64,000 nucleotides of DNA from the NCBI RefSeq assembly GCF_020023385.1, contig NZ_JAIQCL010000005.1:203338-267337 (forward strand). Direction: 5' to 3'. Source of the stretch: Planococcus circulans (GTDB lineage Bacteria > Bacillota > Bacilli > Bacillales_A > Planococcaceae). Below are positions 62,024 through 64,000 of the stretch, one piece after another; the stretch's first letter is position 1; each line of letters opens with the position of its first letter. Made by a program: the position numbers and the translations under genes. The notes below the pieces were generated by a model. The model was not told the DNA's origin. It saw nothing but the letters and a program-made list of their open reading frames with translations, and did not search any database.

Positions 62024-62500
62024 TTAGATATTGCCTGTTGCAGGAGTCGTCAATTGTTCCACTACTTGCGGTGGATTAGCAGTAATTTGTCCTTGTATCG
62101 CGATATCGCCAGTTTCATCGATTCCTTCAACTTGGACAATTATCTCATTGTGTTTGATATCCACTTCAACAACTTCCAACAGAAAATCGATTGTCGCATA
62201 ATGATGGACAGGTTTCAAAAACTTCAGCTGCTGGCCGGTAATATAAGAACCGGGACCCGGTATATATTTGGAGACCGCAGAAGTCAGGATGCCCGTCAGC
62301 ATGATATTCGGCACCACCGGCTTTTCGAAAGCGGTCTGCGCCGCAAAATCGTGTTGAATATACAGCGGATTGCTGTCATTTGTCAATCCCAGATAAAGAA
62401 GTAGATCCTTGTCCTCAATCTTTTCTGTGAGTTTCAATTTCTCGCCGATTTTGATGTCTTCCACTCGCCGGCCTAATTTCCGCTTTTTCCCAAGCAACAA
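62024..62500 (-). CDS. MaoC-like hotdog dehydratase-family protein
   Basis: About 158 residues with a MaoC/(R)-hydratase fold: DIKIGEKLKLTEKIEDKDLL, YLGLTNDSNPLYIQHDFAAQ (Asp-x4-His-like catalytic site), VVPNIMLTGILTSAVSK. It should act on an acyl thioester; whether it is an enoyl hydratase or a binding protein is open. The ribosome site GGAGGG fits TTG codons at 62498-62500 or 62495-62497 rather than the ATG at 62513-62515. Upstream of phoP, in a likely shared operon. Confidence 0.7.
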   Translation of the reverse strand: MLLGKKRKLGRRVEDIKIGEKLKLTEKIEDKDLLLYLGLTNDSNPLYIQHDFAAQTAFEKPVVPNIMLTGILTSAVSKYIPGPGSYITGQQLKFLKPVHHYATIDFLLEVVEVDIKHNEIIVQVEGIDETGDIAIQGQITANPPQVVEQLTTPATGNI

Positions 62501-62530
62501 ACAACATCCCTCCATTTTCTTGATATCTCT

Positions 62531-62560
62531 ATAGTATCAATTTAGCCAATGAAAGTGCAA
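62531..62560 (-). promoter_or_regulatory. Sigma-A promoter of the maoC-phoP-phoR-ligase unit
   Basis: TTGCAC, 18 bases, TACTAT with an extended TGA on the minus strand. Confidence 0.6.
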
Positions 62561-62622
62561 GCGCCTAAGGTAGCAGGAATAGGGTGTGCATAAATGAAAA
62601 ACGGAAAAGTAAGCCTGTACTC

Positions 62623-62652
62623 AAAAAAACGGACAGGAAAATTTCCTGTCCG
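62623..62652 (-). terminator. Terminator of mdh
   Basis: CGGACAGGAAA/TTTCCTGTCCG hairpin followed by seven T on the minus strand. Confidence 0.9.
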
Positions 62653-62662
62653 CCTTTAAGGA

Positions 62663-63601
62663 TTATGCCAATACTTTCATTACCGCTTTCACTGAATCCG
62701 CTGATTGGTTCAACAATACTTTTTCTTCTTCATTCAAATCGATTTCAATGATTTTCTCAATCCCGGCTGCTCCCAAAATTGTCGGTACACCCAGGTAAAT
62801 GCCATCCAATCCATACTCACCTTCCAAATAGGCGATGGAGGGCAGGATGCGGCGCTGATCTTTGATGATCGCTTCTGCCATTTCAACCAATGATGCGGCC
62901 GGTGCGTAATAAGCCGAACCGTTTCCAAGAAGGTTGACGATTTCCGCCCCGCCTTTTCTGGTGCGTTCCACAATTTCATCCAAGCGCTCTTTGGCGATCA
63001 TCGTCTCCAATGGAATTCCGCCTGCGTAGGAATAACGGACGAGTGGCACCATATCGTCCCCGTGACCACCCAATACGAATCCTGTGACGTCTTTAACCGA
63101 CACGTTCAATTCTTCTGCGACAAATGTTCGGAAACGGGCCGAGTCAAGTACGCCAGATTGTCCGATTACACGTTCTTTCGGGAAACCCGATGCTTGGAAA
63201 ACCGTATAGGTCATTGCATCAACCGGATTCGTCAGGACAATGATAGTCGTCTCCGGAGAATACTTCACAATATCCGCTGTAACAGCTTTCATGACTTTCT
63301 GGTTGGTTTGGACCAGATCATCACGGCTCATGCCCGGCTTACGCGCAATTCCTGCAGTGATGATCACCAGGTCTGAGTCTTTGGTGTCTTCGTAATTCGA
63401 TGTACCTGATACGCGGGCATCAAACCCTTGAACTGGACCAGCTTCGGCCATATCCAATGCTTTGCCTTTTGCCGGATTTTCCATAGGCGGAATATCCACC
63501 AAAACAACATCGCCCAATTCTTTTTGAGCCAACAGGAATGCCGTCGTTGCCCCTGTAAAACCTGAACCGATCACTGAAATCTTTTTGCGTTTGAATGTCA
63601 T
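62663..63601 (-). CDS. mdh: Malate dehydrogenase
   Basis: NAD-dependent malate oxidation in the TCA cycle. 312 residues of the LDH-like MDH type common in Firmicutes: NAD site [20 protein letters not shown], substrate Arg loop [25 protein letters not shown] and the catalytic His in [20 protein letters not shown] before the ATG. In Bacillus citZ-icd lie upstream; here 400 bases of repeats follow to the window end instead, so they may start just outside. Confidence 0.95.
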   Translation of the reverse strand: MTFKRKKISVIGSGFTGATTAFLLAQKELGDVVLVDIPPMENPAKGKALDMAEAGPVQGFDARVSGTSNYEDTKDSDLVIITAGIARKPGMSRDDLVQTNQKVMKAVTADIVKYSPETTIIVLTNPVDAMTYTVFQASGFPKERVIGQSGVLDSARFRTFVAEELNVSVKDVTGFVLGGHGDDMVPLVRYSYAGGIPLETMIAKERLDEIVERTRKGGAEIVNLLGNGSAYYAPAASLVEMAEAIIKDQRRILPSIAYLEGEYGLDGIYLGVPTILGAAGIEKIIEIDLNEEEKVLLNQSADSVKAVMKVLA

Positions 63602-64000
63602 GAACTATCTCTCCTTTAACAGTAGTTGAGTGGAAGTGTTGCATCTACTTTCTATAGTCACTTAGCCCGCTTCGGAATAAAGCAAAGACAATTGCTCCTG
63701 CGCAAGCTTGAAGGCAAGCGGCGCTATAAAACAGTTATATAAGTTGAACTAATGTTTTATATTAGCTGATACTCCGCAAAACAGCTCCGCTTTCCAGCGG
63801 GCTCCCGCCCAATCCACCTCGTCCGCTGCGCTCCCTGCGGTGTATCGGTCGAATCGCTAAGCCGCAGGAGTCTTCGCTGTTTTGCTCCATATCTATGAGT
63901 GTTCTCCAGCACCGGTGCGGCTCAGGACGAGAGGGGGCACTAAGATGAGTGTGTTTCTCGGCTTATCGTGTGAACTAAGATACGCCTGAAGAATTTGGTT
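63602..64000. other. Repeat-bearing region upstream of mdh
   Basis: It contains TATATAAGTTGAACTAATG (63737-63755), family B copy 3 (63768-63894) and, to the window edge, GC-rich sequence around the palindrome GCACCGGTGC. No gene is apparent, and no clear mdh promoter is visible. Confidence 0.5.
63768..63894. repeat. Intergenic repeat family B, copy 3
   Basis: Opens GATACTCCGCAAAACAGCTC and closes with GCAGGAGTCTTCGCTG, TTTTGCTCCATATC, like copies 1 and 2; the middle third differs. Confidence 0.7.

Overview
The window is a chromosomal backbone segment of a low-to-mid GC Gram-positive bacterium. Gene content and order follow the Bacillus subtilis clpX-tig ... mdh region closely: tig-ysoA, rdgB-rph-racE-ysmB-ysmA-sdhBAC, lysC-uvrC-trxA-etfA-etfB-fadB-fadR-lcfA-yshE-mutS2-polX-cvpA-zapA-rnhC, pheT-pheS-ysgA, ysdC-ysdB-ysdA-rplT-rpmI-infC, thrS-dnaI-dnaB-nrdR-speD-gapB-coaE-mutM-polA, phoR-phoP-mdh. 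Sporulation genes that sit in this order in B. subtilis (gerE, gerM, sspI, ytaF, ytxC) are absent at their expected places. The intergenic repeats and the HflKC and D-amino-acid-ligase insertions also fit a non-sporulating Planococcaceae member (Planococcus/Planomicrobium type). That assignment is inference from synteny, not a database result.

Layout: nearly everything is on the minus strand; only rnhC (28298-29230) and ysdB (42646-43032) are on the plus strand. 1-5300 holds the clpX start, trigger factor, a TPR protein, a zinc-ribbon membrane protein and an acyltransferase/SGNH protein. 5400-12500 has tRNA-Arg, nucleotide-pool and RNA-end enzymes, glutamate racemase and succinate dehydrogenase. 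12500-22100 has lysine-riboswitch-controlled aspartokinase, UvrC, thioredoxin and a fatty-acid beta-oxidation regulon (LcfA, FadR, FadB, EtfB, EtfA). 22200-29300 covers DNA repair and division genes. 29270-33400 is an accessory island of two tandem copies of a three-gene minor-pilin cassette. 33500-38100 is the T-box-controlled pheST operon and a SpoU methylase. 38260-40620 is an accessory patch (small exporter, XRE regulator with membrane partner, NERD nuclease-like protein). 40900-47060 holds an M42 peptidase, dUTPase, the L20-leader-controlled infC-rpmI-rplT operon and T-box thrS. 47600-57500 is replication/repair and gapB/speD. 57500-63600 is HflK/HflC, an ATP-grasp ligase, PhoPR, a MaoC-like protein and malate dehydrogenase.

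Regulation is unusually legible. I can see a lysine riboswitch, two T-boxes, an L20 leader, a palindromic FadR operator, a consensus cre box on the lcfA -35, a CcpN-type operator on the gapB -10, a sigma-W promoter for ysdB, a large dyad for the XRE gene and more than twenty rho-independent terminators. The most novel-looking items are: (1) a long structured leader of speD whose CU-rich strand is perfectly complementary to the speD Shine-Dalgarno; (2) the duplicated pilin cassettes, each ending in a large Glu5-less pilin-like protein with strand-repeat, cysteine-bearing C-terminus; (3) exact 21-bp-period repeat arrays flanking the NERD gene; and (4) several families of intergenic repeats, some placed inside operons and inside the thrS leader.
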